Shown one piece after another: positions 24,593 through 33,031 of a stretch of DNA of 64,000 bases (its first letter is position 1; each line of letters starts with the position of its first letter). The stretch is from Sphingosinicella sp942492965 (GTDB taxonomy: Bacteria; Pseudomonadota; Alphaproteobacteria; Sphingomonadales; Sphingomonadaceae). The notes under the pieces are model-generated. The model searched no databases. It was not told where the DNA came from and saw only the letters and a program-made list of their open reading frames with translations. The translations under genes were made by a program, and so were the position numbers. The DNA is taken from assembly GCA_942492965.1 (NCBI GenBank), contig OW818656.1, forward strand, positions 2,542,001-2,606,000, written 5' to 3'.

Positions 24593-26284
24593 ATGACCCG
24601 CGTTGCCCTCTATGCACGCTATTCCTCCGACCAGCAGAGCGCGGCCTCGATCGAGGATCAGCTTCGCATTTGCCGCGAACGCGCAGATCGCGAAAGCTGG
24701 ACCGAGGTCCATGCCTATGAGGATGCGGCCATCTCCGGCGCCAGCGTCACGCTCCGCCCCGGCATCCGGCAGCTCCTCCGCGATGCCGAGCGCGGTGCGT
24801 TCGACGTGGTTCTCGCCGAGGCGCTCGACCGTGTGTCGCGCGATCAGGCTGATGTCGCGACGCTCTACAAGCACCTGCAGTTCGCAGGCGTGACCCTCGT
24901 CACGCTCGCCGAAGACGAGATCAGCGAGCTTCATGTCGGGCTCAAGGGCACAATGAACGCGCTGTTCCTCAAAGACCTCGCCAGGAAGACGCATCGCGGC
25001 CTGCGCGGGCGTGTCGAGAAGGGGCTTTCCGCAAGCCGCGCCGCATATGGCTACCGCATCGTGCGCCGCCTGACCGCCGAGGGCGAGCTGGTGCGCGGCG
25101 AGCGCGCCGTCGATCCGGCCGAAGCTGCGGTGGTGCGCCGCATCTTCAAGGCGTTCGCCTGCGGGACCAGCCCGCGCGCGATTGCGCGTGACCTCAATGC
25201 CGAGGGCATTCCTGGCCCGGACGGCAGGACATGGCGCGACACGACGATTCGCGGTCATGCCAGCTGCGGTACCGGCATCCTCAACAATACCCTTTATGCC
25301 GGTGTCCTCTCGTGGAACCGCAAGCGCTACCTCAAAGACCCGGCCACGGGCCGGAAGGTGGCCCGGCTCAACCCCGAAGCAGAGTGGATCGAGGCCCCGG
25401 TTCCACACCTTCGCATCGTCGACGATGCGCTCTGGCAGGCGGTGCGCGCGCAGCAGGCGGTCCTGACGCAGCGGTTCGAGGCAGCGACGGCGGGGATGGC
25501 CGCGACGCGCGCGCGGAAGTTCAACGAGCTCCGCCGTCCCGTGCATCTGCTCTCGGGGCTCTTGGAGTGCGGGGTGTGCGGCGGCGTCTACGGCATCGTG
25601 GTCAGGGACCGCTACGGCTGCATCAACCGCAACCGGCACGGCACCTGCAGCAACCCGCGCTCGATCCGGCGCCCTCATCTTGAGGAACGCGCGCTGGCCG
25701 GTATCCGTGACCGACTCGTCTCGCCCGAGAAGGTCGAGGCGGCGGTCCGGTCCTATGCGCAGCAGATCAACGAGGTGAATCGCGAGCGCCGGGCACAGGC
25801 CGAGGCCGACCGGCAGGCGCTCGCCAAAGTTGAGCGCGCCATCGCCGGGATCATGGCGGCGATCGAGGACGGTATGTACCAGCCGGCCATGAAAGCCCGC
25901 ATGGCCGAGCTTGAACGGCAGAAGGCCCGTCTCAGCGAAAAACTGTCAGAGGCCCCGGCGAGCGTGCCTGACATCCATCCCGGCATCGCCGAGGTCTACC
26001 GGCGCAAGGTCGAGCGACTCGTGGAAACGCTCGAAGATCCGGCCACGCGCGCCGAGGCTGCGGCCGATATCCGCTCGCTTGTCGGCAAGATCGTACTGTT
26101 CCCCGGTGACAAGCGCGGCGAGGTTCATGCCACGCTCCACGGCGCGCTCATGGGCATCCTCGACTTCGTCGGGGACGATGGGCCGGGCGGCGCGCGCCCT
26201 CGCCATGTTACGCAGAAGGCGGTATCGGGTTCTCGAAATCCACCGTTTTCGCTTCGGCCTGAACCGAATCCCCACACACCCTAG
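24593..26284 (+). CDS. Large serine recombinase (site-specific integrase)
   Basis: A 563-residue recombinase, expected to integrate and excise the element. N-terminal resolvase domain: Y7-x-R9-x-S11 (ALYARYSSDQQ) with Ser11 as nucleophile, and LDRVSRDQ near residue 80. The recombinase domain spans about 150-270 (YGYRIVRR, RAIARDLNAEGIPGP, ILNNTLYAG). A zinc ribbon lies near 320-352 (ECGVCGG with CINRNRHGTC), then a coiled coil (about 375-455). The far C-terminus (SRNPPFSLRPEPNP) contains a fragment of the chromosomal palindromic repeat and is probably not ancestral. The gene ends four bases into the convergent GFA gene, so the right boundary of the element lies here. Confidence 0.95.
   Translation: MTRVALYARYSSDQQSAASIEDQLRICRERADRESWTEVHAYEDAAISGASVTLRPGIRQLLRDAERGAFDVVLAEALDRVSRDQADVATLYKHLQFAGVTLVTLAEDEISELHVGLKGTMNALFLKDLARKTHRGLRGRVEKGLSASRAAYGYRIVRRLTAEGELVRGERAVDPAEAAVVRRIFKAFACGTSPRAIARDLNAEGIPGPDGRTWRDTTIRGHASCGTGILNNTLYAGVLSWNRKRYLKDPATGRKVARLNPEAEWIEAPVPHLRIVDDALWQAVRAQQAVLTQRFEAATAGMAATRARKFNELRRPVHLLSGLLECGVCGGVYGIVVRDRYGCINRNRHGTCSNPRSIRRPHLEERALAGIRDRLVSPEKVEAAVRSYAQQINEVNRERRAQAEADRQALAKVERAIAGIMAAIEDGMYQPAMKARMAELERQKARLSEKLSEAPASVPDIHPGIAEVYRRKVERLVETLEDPATRAEAAADIRSLVGKIVLFPGDKRGEVHATLHGALMGILDFVGDDGPGGARPRHVTQKAVSGSRNPPFSLRPEPNPHTP
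26231..26252. repeat. Partial copy (right half) of the palindromic repeat
   Basis: The stretch TTCTCGAAATCCACCGTTTT and the next bases match the right inner arm of the full repeat at 33947-34094 apart from one missing A and one A-to-G change. It lies inside the last codons of the recombinase, at the element's right edge. Confidence 0.5.
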
Positions 26285-26685
26285 CCGAGAATGCGCGCCT
26301 CGCGCACATAGCTGAAATCGCCCGCGCCAGACCAGGCGCGCCCGTCCGGATAACGCAGTTCGATTCCGGCGAGATCCTTCTCTTCCGCCAGCCACATGTT
26401 GACGCCCATCATGCTGTTCCCGAACTTCGAGACGGCGCTTTCGGTGAGGGTGAAATGCGTCGTCGCACCGCATGTGGGGCAGAAATGGATTTCCGCGGCC
26501 GGATCATCCTTATCCTGCCGGGAATAGGTTTTCGTCGCGCCTTCGACGCTGACCTCCGACGGATGATAATAGGCCCAGCGCGCGCCCGACTTCGTGCAAA
26601 GCGTGCAGTTGCATTCGTGGATGTAGTCGGGCTGTTTTTCGGTCGCGATGCGGATCTGGCCGCAGAGGCAGGAAAGCTGGAGCAT
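26281..26685 (-). CDS. GFA (glutathione-dependent formaldehyde-activating) family protein
   Basis: A 134-residue zinc protein of the GFA/CENP-V fold. Cysteines are placed as expected: CLCG (about 6-9), CNCTLC (25-30) and CPTCG (69-73), binding two zinc ions. Family members include S-(hydroxymethyl)glutathione synthase, but most bacterial paralogues have unknown substrates. It is the first clearly chromosomal gene right of the mobile element; its stop overlaps the recombinase stop tail to tail. It looks full length, so insertion did not destroy it. Confidence 0.88.
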   Translation of the reverse strand: MLQLSCLCGQIRIATEKQPDYIHECNCTLCTKSGARWAYYHPSEVSVEGATKTYSRQDKDDPAAEIHFCPTCGATTHFTLTESAVSKFGNSMMGVNMWLAEEKDLAGIELRYPDGRAWSGAGDFSYVREARILG

Positions 26686-26723
26686 GGGCCGAGCCTATAA
26701 TGTGCAGGCAGGCGGCCCGATAG

Positions 26724-26753
26724 CCGTCATTCCGGACGAAGCCGGAATGACGG
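26724..26753. repeat. REP-like palindrome / possible terminator
   Basis: A perfect 12-bp stem CCGTCATTCCGG (26724-26735) with its complement (26742-26753) and a six-base loop lies between two minus-strand genes. This GTCATTCCGG-type palindrome is a common intergenic repeat in proteobacteria and may serve as a transcription end for the DUF885 gene, which stops at 26767. Confidence 0.65.
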
Positions 26754-26766
26754 GGCGTTCAGGCGC

Positions 26767-28581
26767 CTATTTCTTCGACGCGATCCAGTCGTCGATCTTC
26801 TTTTCGAGAACTGCGAGTGGCAGGGCACCGGTCATCAGCACCTGCGCGTGGAAATCGCGGATGTCGAACTTCGGCCCAAGCGCCTTTTCGGCGCGGGCGC
26901 GGAGTTCCTGGATCTTCATCGCGCCGACCTTGTAGGCGAGCGCCTGGCTGGGGATGGCGATGTAGCGTTCGACCTCCGCCGTGGCGTCGGTGCGGCCCAT
27001 GTCGCTGTTGGCGAGCATGTATTCGATCGCCTGATCGCGGGTCCAACCCTTCGAATGCAGCCCGGTATCGACGACGAGGCGCATCGCGCGCAGCATCTCG
27101 TCCGAGAGCGTACCGACGCGCTGGTACGGGTCATCGAAGAAGCCCATCGGGTAGCCGAGCGTTTCGGCATAAAGCGCCCAGCCTTCGATGTAGGCGGTGT
27201 TGCCGCTAAAGCGCATGAAGCTCGGCAGCGCGGCGTTTTCCTGCGCGAGGCTGATCTGGAAATGATGCCCCGGCGCGCCTTCGTGGAGGTAGAGCGTCGT
27301 CATGCCCGGCGTGGTGCGCGAGGGCAGATCATAGGCGTTGAAATAGAAGATGCCGGGGCGCGTGCCGTCCGGCGTGCCCTGCTGGTAGGAACCGCCCGCC
27401 TGCTGCTTCTCACGGAACGGCTCGTAGGGGCGGATATCGAGCGGGGACTTCGGCACCGTGGAGAAATACGTGGGCACCTTGGCGTCCACGGCCTTGCCGA
27501 TTTCGAAATATTTCTGCGTCAACCACTCGCGCGACTGCGGCTTGAACTTCGGGTCGTTGCGCAGATAATCGAAGAATTCGGGAAGCGTGCCCTTGAAGCC
27601 GACCTCGGCCTTCACCTTTTCCATTCCGGTCTTGATGCGCTTCACCTCGGCGAGGCCGATATTGTGAATGTCTTCGGCCTTGAGCGGCAGCGTCGTCGTG
27701 TTTTCGATGAGCTGCGCGTAAAGCACGGGCCCGCCCTTCATGGCGGAGAGGCCGACCCGGTCGCGGGCGACGGGGAGATATTCGGCCTTCAGGAAATCAT
27801 GCAGCCGCTGGTACGTCGGATAGATCTTGCCTGTGATGATCGCGCGGTACTCGGCCTTCAGGCGCGCCTGATCCGCGGCGGAGATGCCTTCGGGGAACTT
27901 GGTGACGGGGCTGTAGAAGGGCGAGTCCTCGGGCGCCTGCGCGAGCTGGGTGGCGAGCTGCTCGATGACGTTGTTGATGGTGAGCTTCGTTTCGACGACG
28001 CCCGAGGCCATGCCTTCACGGAAGCGGCCGACCGAGCGATCGAGCAGCGTGACATAGTCCTGATGGCGCTTCAGGTTGTTCTCGTAGTCGGCGAGCGTCG
28101 CGAAGGGCGCGCCGCCGGTGGCCGATGCGAACGACGGGTAGAAGGTGTGGAAGCCGCTGAAGTGGTTGACCGGGCGCACGGCGGTGAGCGCGAGGATCTC
28201 TGGGGTCAGGCCCTTGAGCGCCTCTTCGGTCTGCCACTTGAACACGTCGTAGGCGATGCGGTCGGTGGCATCGAGCGCGCTGCGGTCGATCGCCTTCAGG
28301 CGCGCCAGGTCGCTTTCGCCTGCCGCGCGCTCTGCCGCGAAGTAGGCGTCGGTGATATAGTCGCCGAGCTGGTCCGCGTAGCGCATGTCGCCGCGGAACA
28401 GCGCATTGATCGGATTGCGCTTGAGGCTCGCTTCGTCCGAATCCTGGAAGAGCTGCCAGAGCGCCTGATGGGCGGGGCTCTGCGCCGCGGCAGAGGCAGC
28501 CGCCGGTGCCTGGGCCGAAACGGGGGCGGCGAGCGTGAGCGAAAGCGCGATGGCGAAAGCCGACGCAAAGGTGCGCGTCAT
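26767..28581 (-). CDS. DUF885 family secreted metallopeptidase-like protein
   Basis: A 604-residue exported protein with a signal peptide (MTRTFASAFAIALSLTLAAPVSA). Near residue 430 it has the zinc-peptidase-like motif LHEGAPGHHFQ and, downstream, YIEGWALYAE supplying a further acidic ligand; both are hallmarks of DUF885. Members resemble M32-type carboxypeptidases. The start at 28581 is set by the signal peptide and an AAAGGA seven bases upstream; the frame is open to 29277, but that extension is antisense to the MFS gene. It probably acts in the periplasm on peptides. Confidence 0.9.
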   Translation of the reverse strand: MTRTFASAFAIALSLTLAAPVSAQAPAAASAAAQSPAHQALWQLFQDSDEASLKRNPINALFRGDMRYADQLGDYITDAYFAAERAAGESDLARLKAIDRSALDATDRIAYDVFKWQTEEALKGLTPEILALTAVRPVNHFSGFHTFYPSFASATGGAPFATLADYENNLKRHQDYVTLLDRSVGRFREGMASGVVETKLTINNVIEQLATQLAQAPEDSPFYSPVTKFPEGISAADQARLKAEYRAIITGKIYPTYQRLHDFLKAEYLPVARDRVGLSAMKGGPVLYAQLIENTTTLPLKAEDIHNIGLAEVKRIKTGMEKVKAEVGFKGTLPEFFDYLRNDPKFKPQSREWLTQKYFEIGKAVDAKVPTYFSTVPKSPLDIRPYEPFREKQQAGGSYQQGTPDGTRPGIFYFNAYDLPSRTTPGMTTLYLHEGAPGHHFQISLAQENAALPSFMRFSGNTAYIEGWALYAETLGYPMGFFDDPYQRVGTLSDEMLRAMRLVVDTGLHSKGWTRDQAIEYMLANSDMGRTDATAEVERYIAIPSQALAYKVGAMKIQELRARAEKALGPKFDIRDFHAQVLMTGALPLAVLEKKIDDWIASKK

Positions 28582-28746
28582 CAATGAAGTCCTTTCGGGA
28601 AAAGCGATCATGACGGGTTCATACGCTGCGCCGCCGGGACTTGCTATACGCCCGTCGAACAGTGTGAGCGGTTCATCGAAGCCGAGGGGTGATCCTCCCA
28701 GCATCGCTAGGGCGGCGTCCGCGTCCCAACCGATAAGCTGGGCTGT

Positions 28747-30081
28747 GTGACCCGGCTTCCGACGCGCACGCTTGCCGCCTATGCGGGCCCCGGCCTTCCC
28801 GTCGCCGCGCTCGGGCTGCCGCTCGTCATCTATCTGCCGCCTTATTACGCGGGCACGCTCGGGCTCGATCTCGCCGCGGTGGGGTTCGTTTTCTTCCTCG
28901 TGCGGATGCTCGACATGCCGCTCGATCCGCTGCTCGGGCATTTCATGGACGGCACGCGCAGCCGCTGGGGACGGTTCCGGCCGTGGCTGGTGGCGGGCGG
29001 GCTGACGCTCCTTGTCGCCACAGTGGCGGTGTTCTTCGCGGCGACGGGCGTCACCATCTGGTATTTGTTCGGCTGGCTGATGCTGCTGTTCGCCGGGCAT
29101 TCGATGCTGAACGTCTCGCACATCGCATGGGGCGCGACGCTTTCGGAGGGCTATCACGAACGCTCGCGCGTTTACGGCTGGTGGATCGGCGGGCATCTCG
29201 TGGGGCTGATCACCGTGCTCGTGCTGCCCGCGGTGCTGGGGCAGGCGATGGGGGCGGATGCGCCGAAGCCCGTGCACCTGATGGGTGCATTCATCCTCGC
29301 CATCATTCCGCTAACGGTGATCGGCGCGCTCTTGGGCGCGCGCGAGGGCGCGGCGCAGGCGGAGCACCCGCGCATCACGTGGGCGGATATCCGCCGGCTT
29401 TTTTCGAACCGGACGCTGGCGATGCTGCTTCTTGCCGACGTGCTGGTGAACCTCGCGCCGGGCGTGACGGGCGCGCTCTTCGAGTTCGTGTTCGTGCGCC
29501 TGCTCGGCTTCACGCAGGCCGGGGCGGCGGTGATGCTGCTCATCTATTTCGGCAGCGGCCTCCTTGCGCTGCCGCTGTGGGTGCGGCTTGCCGCGCGCCT
29601 CGGCAAACAGCGTGCCGCCGCCGCCGCGTGCCTGAGCGGGGCGGCGCTGCACGTCGCGGCGTTTCTTATTTTCGATCCCGCACAGGCGTGGCTGTCGTAC
29701 CTTGCCATCGGGCTTGCCGGGACGCCCTATGCCGCGCCCGGCTTCCTGCTCCGCGCGATGCTTGCCGATGTCGGCGACGAGGAGCGGCTGGCGAGCGGCG
29801 CGGACCGAATCGGGCTCTTGAATGCGGTGCTGACGACGGCGATGAAGCTCGGCTACGCGCTGCCGGTGGGGATATTGTTCCCGATTCTCGCGCTTGTCGG
29901 GTTCAGCGCCGAAGCGGCGACGGCGAGCAGCCCGGGGTCGCTGCTATGGGTCGAAGGCTTCTGGATCGTGCTGCCGCCGGTGATCCTGATTCCGGCCGCG
30001 CTCGTGCTCGTGCGGCTGCCGCTCAGCGCCGCGCGGCACGCCGAAGTGCAGGCCGCGCTCGCCCGTGCCGGAAAGAATTGA
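28747..30081 (+). CDS. MFS transporter, glycoside-pentoside-hexuronide type
   Basis: A 444-residue inner-membrane transporter with about 12 hydrophobic helices. Features of the GPH cation-symporter group are visible: LDMPLDPLLGHFMDGTRSRWGRFRPWL near residues 55-81 (the conserved D-P-x-x-G and R-x-G-R-x-R-P-W), and GTPYAAPGFLLRAMLADVGDEE later. Substrate is unknown; sugars are typical. No ATG fits, so the GTG at 28747 is used, with only a weak Shine-Dalgarno. It is divergent from the DUF885 peptidase across 165 bases. Confidence 0.88.
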   Translation: MTRLPTRTLAAYAGPGLPVAALGLPLVIYLPPYYAGTLGLDLAAVGFVFFLVRMLDMPLDPLLGHFMDGTRSRWGRFRPWLVAGGLTLLVATVAVFFAATGVTIWYLFGWLMLLFAGHSMLNVSHIAWGATLSEGYHERSRVYGWWIGGHLVGLITVLVLPAVLGQAMGADAPKPVHLMGAFILAIIPLTVIGALLGAREGAAQAEHPRITWADIRRLFSNRTLAMLLLADVLVNLAPGVTGALFEFVFVRLLGFTQAGAAVMLLIYFGSGLLALPLWVRLAARLGKQRAAAAACLSGAALHVAAFLIFDPAQAWLSYLAIGLAGTPYAAPGFLLRAMLADVGDEERLASGADRIGLLNAVLTTAMKLGYALPVGILFPILALVGFSAEAATASSPGSLLWVEGFWIVLPPVILIPAALVLVRLPLSAARHAEVQAALARAGKN

Positions 30082-30307
30082 GAACGCTTCTTTTTTGCTC
30101 GCAGATTGCGCGAATCTCCTGTAGGCTAGCGAAGTTCATGTCAGTTTCAGACTGGTGTGGGCCTTCGTCATGAATGTCCGTGGGCGCACGGATTTTGTTT
30201 TGGGAACAGCAGGCTGTCGAACGCCGCGAATAGAATTAGGCCGAGAACGACAGTGCTGTGGCGGCATGCGCCCGGCTGCCAACGTTATTCAGACTGGATA
30301 TCACGAC

Positions 30308-31084
30308 ATGGGTTTTGATGGCCGCAAGCGCGGTGGGGACCGTGGCTATGACCGCCGCGGCGGAGGACGCGATTCGTTCGGCGGTGGCGACGATTTTTAC
30401 GACGCCGGTCGCAGCTTCGGCGGTGGTGACCGCTTCGGCGGCGGTGGTGGCGGCGGCGGCTTCGGAGGCGGTGACCGCTTCGGTGGCGGCGGCGGCGGCG
30501 GCGGTTTCCGCGGCGGCGGTGCCGGTGGCGGCGGCGGGTTCGGGGGCGGCGCAGGCCGTGACGCCGGCACCTCGCTCGGCACGGCCTCGGGCACGGTCAA
30601 GTGGTTCAACGCCACGAAGGGCTTCGGCTTCATCGCCCGCGACAGCGGCGAAGACGTGTTCGTGCACATCAGCGCGGTCGAACGCGCCGGTCGCACGACG
30701 CTCGATGAAGGCCAGCCGGTCACGTTCTCGATCTTCGATCGCGGCGGACGCCTCTCGGCTTCCGATCTCGTGGTCGACGGTGAGGCGCCCGAGCGTCCTG
30801 ATCGCCCCGAACGTCCGGCCCGCGACCGCGGTCCGTCGGGCGGTGGCGCCATGGACGACGACTTCACGCCCGGCGAACGCATCGAAGGCACGGTCAAGTT
30901 CTTCAACACGATGAAGGGCTTCGGCTTCATTTCGCGCGGCGACGGCAAGCAGGACGCGTTCGTGCACATCAGCGCGCTCGAGCGTGCCGGTCTCACGAGC
31001 CTCGCCGAAGGCCAGCGCGTCAGCTTCGAGCTGGCACGCGACCGTCGCGGCAAGGTGGCTGCAGGCAATATCGAACTGCTCTAA
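30308..31084 (+). CDS. Glycine-rich protein with two cold-shock domains
   Basis: A 258-residue RNA/DNA-binding protein. Residues about 1-90 are Gly-rich with RGG/RGGG and GGGDRF repeats. Two cold-shock domains follow: the first with GTVKWFNATKGFGFI and VFVHIS (about 95-165), the second with GTVKFFNTMKGFGFIS and AFVHIS (about 193-258). RNP1 and RNP2 motifs are intact in both. The start MGFDGRKRGGD at 30308 is chosen; an in-frame ATG at 30155 would add a leader without domain character. The 226-base leader is long and may carry cold-responsive structure. A strong terminator follows. Likely an RNA chaperone. Confidence 0.92.
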   Translation: MGFDGRKRGGDRGYDRRGGGRDSFGGGDDFYDAGRSFGGGDRFGGGGGGGGFGGGDRFGGGGGGGGFRGGGAGGGGGFGGGAGRDAGTSLGTASGTVKWFNATKGFGFIARDSGEDVFVHISAVERAGRTTLDEGQPVTFSIFDRGGRLSASDLVVDGEAPERPDRPERPARDRGPSGGGAMDDDFTPGERIEGTVKFFNTMKGFGFISRGDGKQDAFVHISALERAGLTSLAEGQRVSFELARDRRGKVAAGNIELL

Positions 31085-31126
31085 ACGAGCAGCCGCAATC
31101 GATTCGGGGAGGATCGAACGCAGGAG

Positions 31127-31157
31127 GGGCCGGCGCGAATACGCGCCGGCCCTTTTC
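31127..31157 (+). terminator. Rho-independent terminator of the cold-shock gene
   Basis: A perfect 11-bp GC stem (31127-31137 with 31142-31152), four-base loop AATA, followed by TTTTCGTTT. It lies 42 bases after the stop. Confidence 0.9.
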
Positions 31158-31247
31158 GTTTGATGATCATGCCGATTGCACACGCACTGTGCGGTGATCG
31201 CTTTCGACCGCATTGCAGTTGAGCTTTTCCCCGTTCAGGCTGGTGGC

Positions 31248-32045
31248 ATGGAAGCGCATTCGACAGAGCAGGACGTTGGCGATCAGGCTCGAGCTGACTT
31301 GGCAGATCTGATCGATTTGCAAATGTCTCCATTAGGCTTGGTCGCTATGGACGCCTTGGCCCCAGCCGCAGGGCAAAGGATTTTAGACGTCGGTTGCGGT
31401 GCAGGAGAGACAATCCTGCAGTTGGTGGATCGAGTAGGTCCGACCGGCCGCGTTGTTGGCGTCGATATAGCGCCGCGTGTTTTGGCTGTTGCGCGTAGAA
31501 GGACGGCCCACCTGCCTCAGGTAACGTTGTTGCAGGAGGACGCTGCCAGTCTTGCGCTGCCTGACCAGAGTGTCGATGGCGTCTTTTCCCGGTTTGGAAC
31601 AATGTTCTTTGCTGAGCCGACGCAAGCATTTACGAACATACATAGAATACTGAAACGTAGCGGCAGGATCGGTTTCATCTGCTGGCGATCAATGCAGGAA
31701 AACGAACTGGATTTCCTCCCCGTTGAAGCAGCGGGTTTGCCAATTACAGTCGATACGACGCCATTCAGCTTCGAGAATGCCGATACCATCACGCGTGTTC
31801 TTCGATCCGCAGGCTTTGAATGTATCTGTGTCAAGGCATATGACGCCGACATTTCCAGTGGTGACGCCGACGCGATGTTGAGGGTGATCACGCGTGTTGG
31901 CGCCCTGGGAAAGGTCTTGAGGGAAACGCCTGCACTTCTGCCGAAAGCTGAACCGCAGGTCCGTGCCGCACTGCGAGCGCGCGAGCGGGGCGGCAAGGTG
32001 AGCTTGGGTGCGGCAACATGGATCGTCACTGCAACTGCCGCATGA
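31248..32045 (+). CDS. Class I SAM-dependent methyltransferase
   Basis: A 265-residue methyltransferase with the Rossmann motif I ILDVGCGAGETIL (about 46-58), VGVDIAPRVL (motif II), and SVDGVFSRFGTMFF (post-motif, about 116-129). The C-terminal part resembles UbiE/MenG-like small-molecule methyltransferases, but the substrate cannot be read from sequence. MEAHSTEQD at 31248 is the preferred start, preceded by AGGCTGGTGG; an ATG at 31176 in frame adds 24 residues. Base composition is visibly less GC-rich than its neighbours, suggesting recent acquisition. A hairpin terminator follows. Confidence 0.88.
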   Translation: MEAHSTEQDVGDQARADLADLIDLQMSPLGLVAMDALAPAAGQRILDVGCGAGETILQLVDRVGPTGRVVGVDIAPRVLAVARRRTAHLPQVTLLQEDAASLALPDQSVDGVFSRFGTMFFAEPTQAFTNIHRILKRSGRIGFICWRSMQENELDFLPVEAAGLPITVDTTPFSFENADTITRVLRSAGFECICVKAYDADISSGDADAMLRVITRVGALGKVLRETPALLPKAEPQVRAALRARERGGKVSLGAATWIVTATAA

Positions 32046-32092
32046 AGGCAAAAAAATAGCCACATCAGCTTTGCCCGCGGCCGTGACGTGCT

Positions 32093-32122
32093 GCCGGGCT
32101 GTATCTCTCGACACAGCCCGGC
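32093..32122. terminator. Bidirectional hairpin between methyltransferase and yjhX
   Basis: A perfect 10-bp stem GCCGGGCTGT (32093-32102) with its complement (32113-32122) and a ten-base loop lies between convergent genes. The T-run is weak. Confidence 0.6.
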
Positions 32123-32128
32123 CTTGTG

Positions 32129-32392
32129 TCATGCCCCCTGATTGTCGAGCTGCGCGCGGACGGAGATGCGGCCGCGCTTCGAGATCCGATAGGGGCTGCC
32201 CGATCGGGATTCGATAAGACGTTTACGCCGCAATTGGTGGAAAACCGTCAGGTCGAAGCCGGCAAGGAACATCCCTTCGCGTGTGACGCAGGCCACGGAC
32301 GTGATTTTGGGGCCATCGCCGCGCTCGTGCAGAATGCGGCCGCCAAGGGCCAGAACGTGCAGCGCACGCTGTTCGTTTCGTGAGATATTCAT
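32129..32392 (-). CDS. YjhX family toxin
   Basis: An 87-residue protein matching YjhX closely in layout: MNISRNEQRALHVLALGGRI at the start, VTREGMFLAGFDLTVFHQL in the middle, and PYRISKRGRISVRAQLDNQ at the end. E. coli YjhX is described as a growth-inhibiting toxin (topoisomerase inhibitor) paired with YjhQ, an acetyltransferase-like antitoxin. No YjhQ-like gene is next to it here. The ATG at 32392 starts at the conserved MN(I/L)SR; a longer frame to 32458 is not conserved. A hairpin lies in the upstream region. Confidence 0.85.
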   Translation of the reverse strand: MNISRNEQRALHVLALGGRILHERGDGPKITSVACVTREGMFLAGFDLTVFHQLRRKRLIESRSGSPYRISKRGRISVRAQLDNQGA

Positions 32393-32460
32393 GGAAGTCT
32401 CGTAAGATAGGCGTGAAAAATACCCCGAGCGCATTGCGCCCGGCGGCTTTGAATTCACGA

Positions 32461-32483
32461 GGCTCTCTGAGGTTCAGAGAGCC
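32461..32483. other. Hairpin upstream of yjhX
   Basis: A perfect 10-bp stem GGCTCTCTGA (32461-32470) with its complement (32474-32483) and a three-base loop lies 69 bases upstream of the yjhX start, pointing to neither flanking gene's end. It could be an attenuator or operator of yjhX or the terminator of an unseen transcript. The rest of 32393-32689 shows no gene. Confidence 0.45.
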
Positions 32484-32689
32484 TTATCGTACAAGCTCAG
32501 ACATCCACTCTCCGGTTACCGCGACGCGAACAGTGTCGCCGCGTATCCCGCCAATATAGGGATCGCGCGTTCCCGCTGACAAATAAAAAGCTGGCCATAG
32601 GCCCGATGCGTGCGGCGGCGCGGCTGAAACTTAGCTGATCGACGAAGTTTTTGCTTGCGCGGGCGTCGAGTCGCGAATTACTTAGCAAT

Positions 32690-33031
32690 ATGACTAAGCA
32701 TGATCCCGAGCTTTCGCGGCTGTTCCATGCGCTGGCAGACCCGACCCGGCGGTCGATCCTCTCGCGGCTGGCGGCGACACCGGCGGGTGTGACGGATCTG
32801 GCGGACCCCACGGGGCTGCGGCTGCCCACGGTGATGCGCCACCTTTCGGTGCTGGAGGACGCGGGACTGATCACCTCGTCCAAGGACGGGCGGGTCCGCA
32901 CGTGCGCGCTTGTTCCCGAGGCGCTGGAACCGGCGCGGACATGGCTCGATGAGCATCGCGCGATCTGGGAGGACCGGCTGGACCGGCTGGACGCATTTGT
33001 GATGAACGTGATGAAGGAGCGCAAAGAATGA
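32690..33031 (+). CDS. ArsR-family winged-helix repressor
   Basis: A 113-residue regulator: LFHALADPTRRSILSRLA (about 10-27), HTH segment GVTDLADPTGLRLPTVMRHLSVLEDAGLI, and wing SSKDGRVRTCALV. No metal-binding cysteine pair is present, so it probably senses something other than metal. It overlaps the next SRPBCC gene by four bases (ATGA), a pairing very common for this ArsR subgroup. An imperfect symmetry CTTAG/CTAAG surrounds the start codon (32681-32698) and might be an operator, but short arms make this weak. The ATG at 32690 is preferred over one at 32651. Confidence 0.9.
   Translation: MTKHDPELSRLFHALADPTRRSILSRLAATPAGVTDLADPTGLRLPTVMRHLSVLEDAGLITSSKDGRVRTCALVPEALEPARTWLDEHRAIWEDRLDRLDAFVMNVMKERKE

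Noticed and set aside
26848..28587. 579-residue plus-strand open frame opposite the DUF885 gene
   Set aside because: It is a mirror of a GC-rich coding region without start signals or domains; the DUF885 protein has signal peptide and active-site motifs.
32681..32698. CTTAG/CTAAG symmetry at the ArsR start codon as an operator
   Set aside because: Only five-base arms, one inside the coding sequence; too weak to list as a site, though mentioned with the gene.
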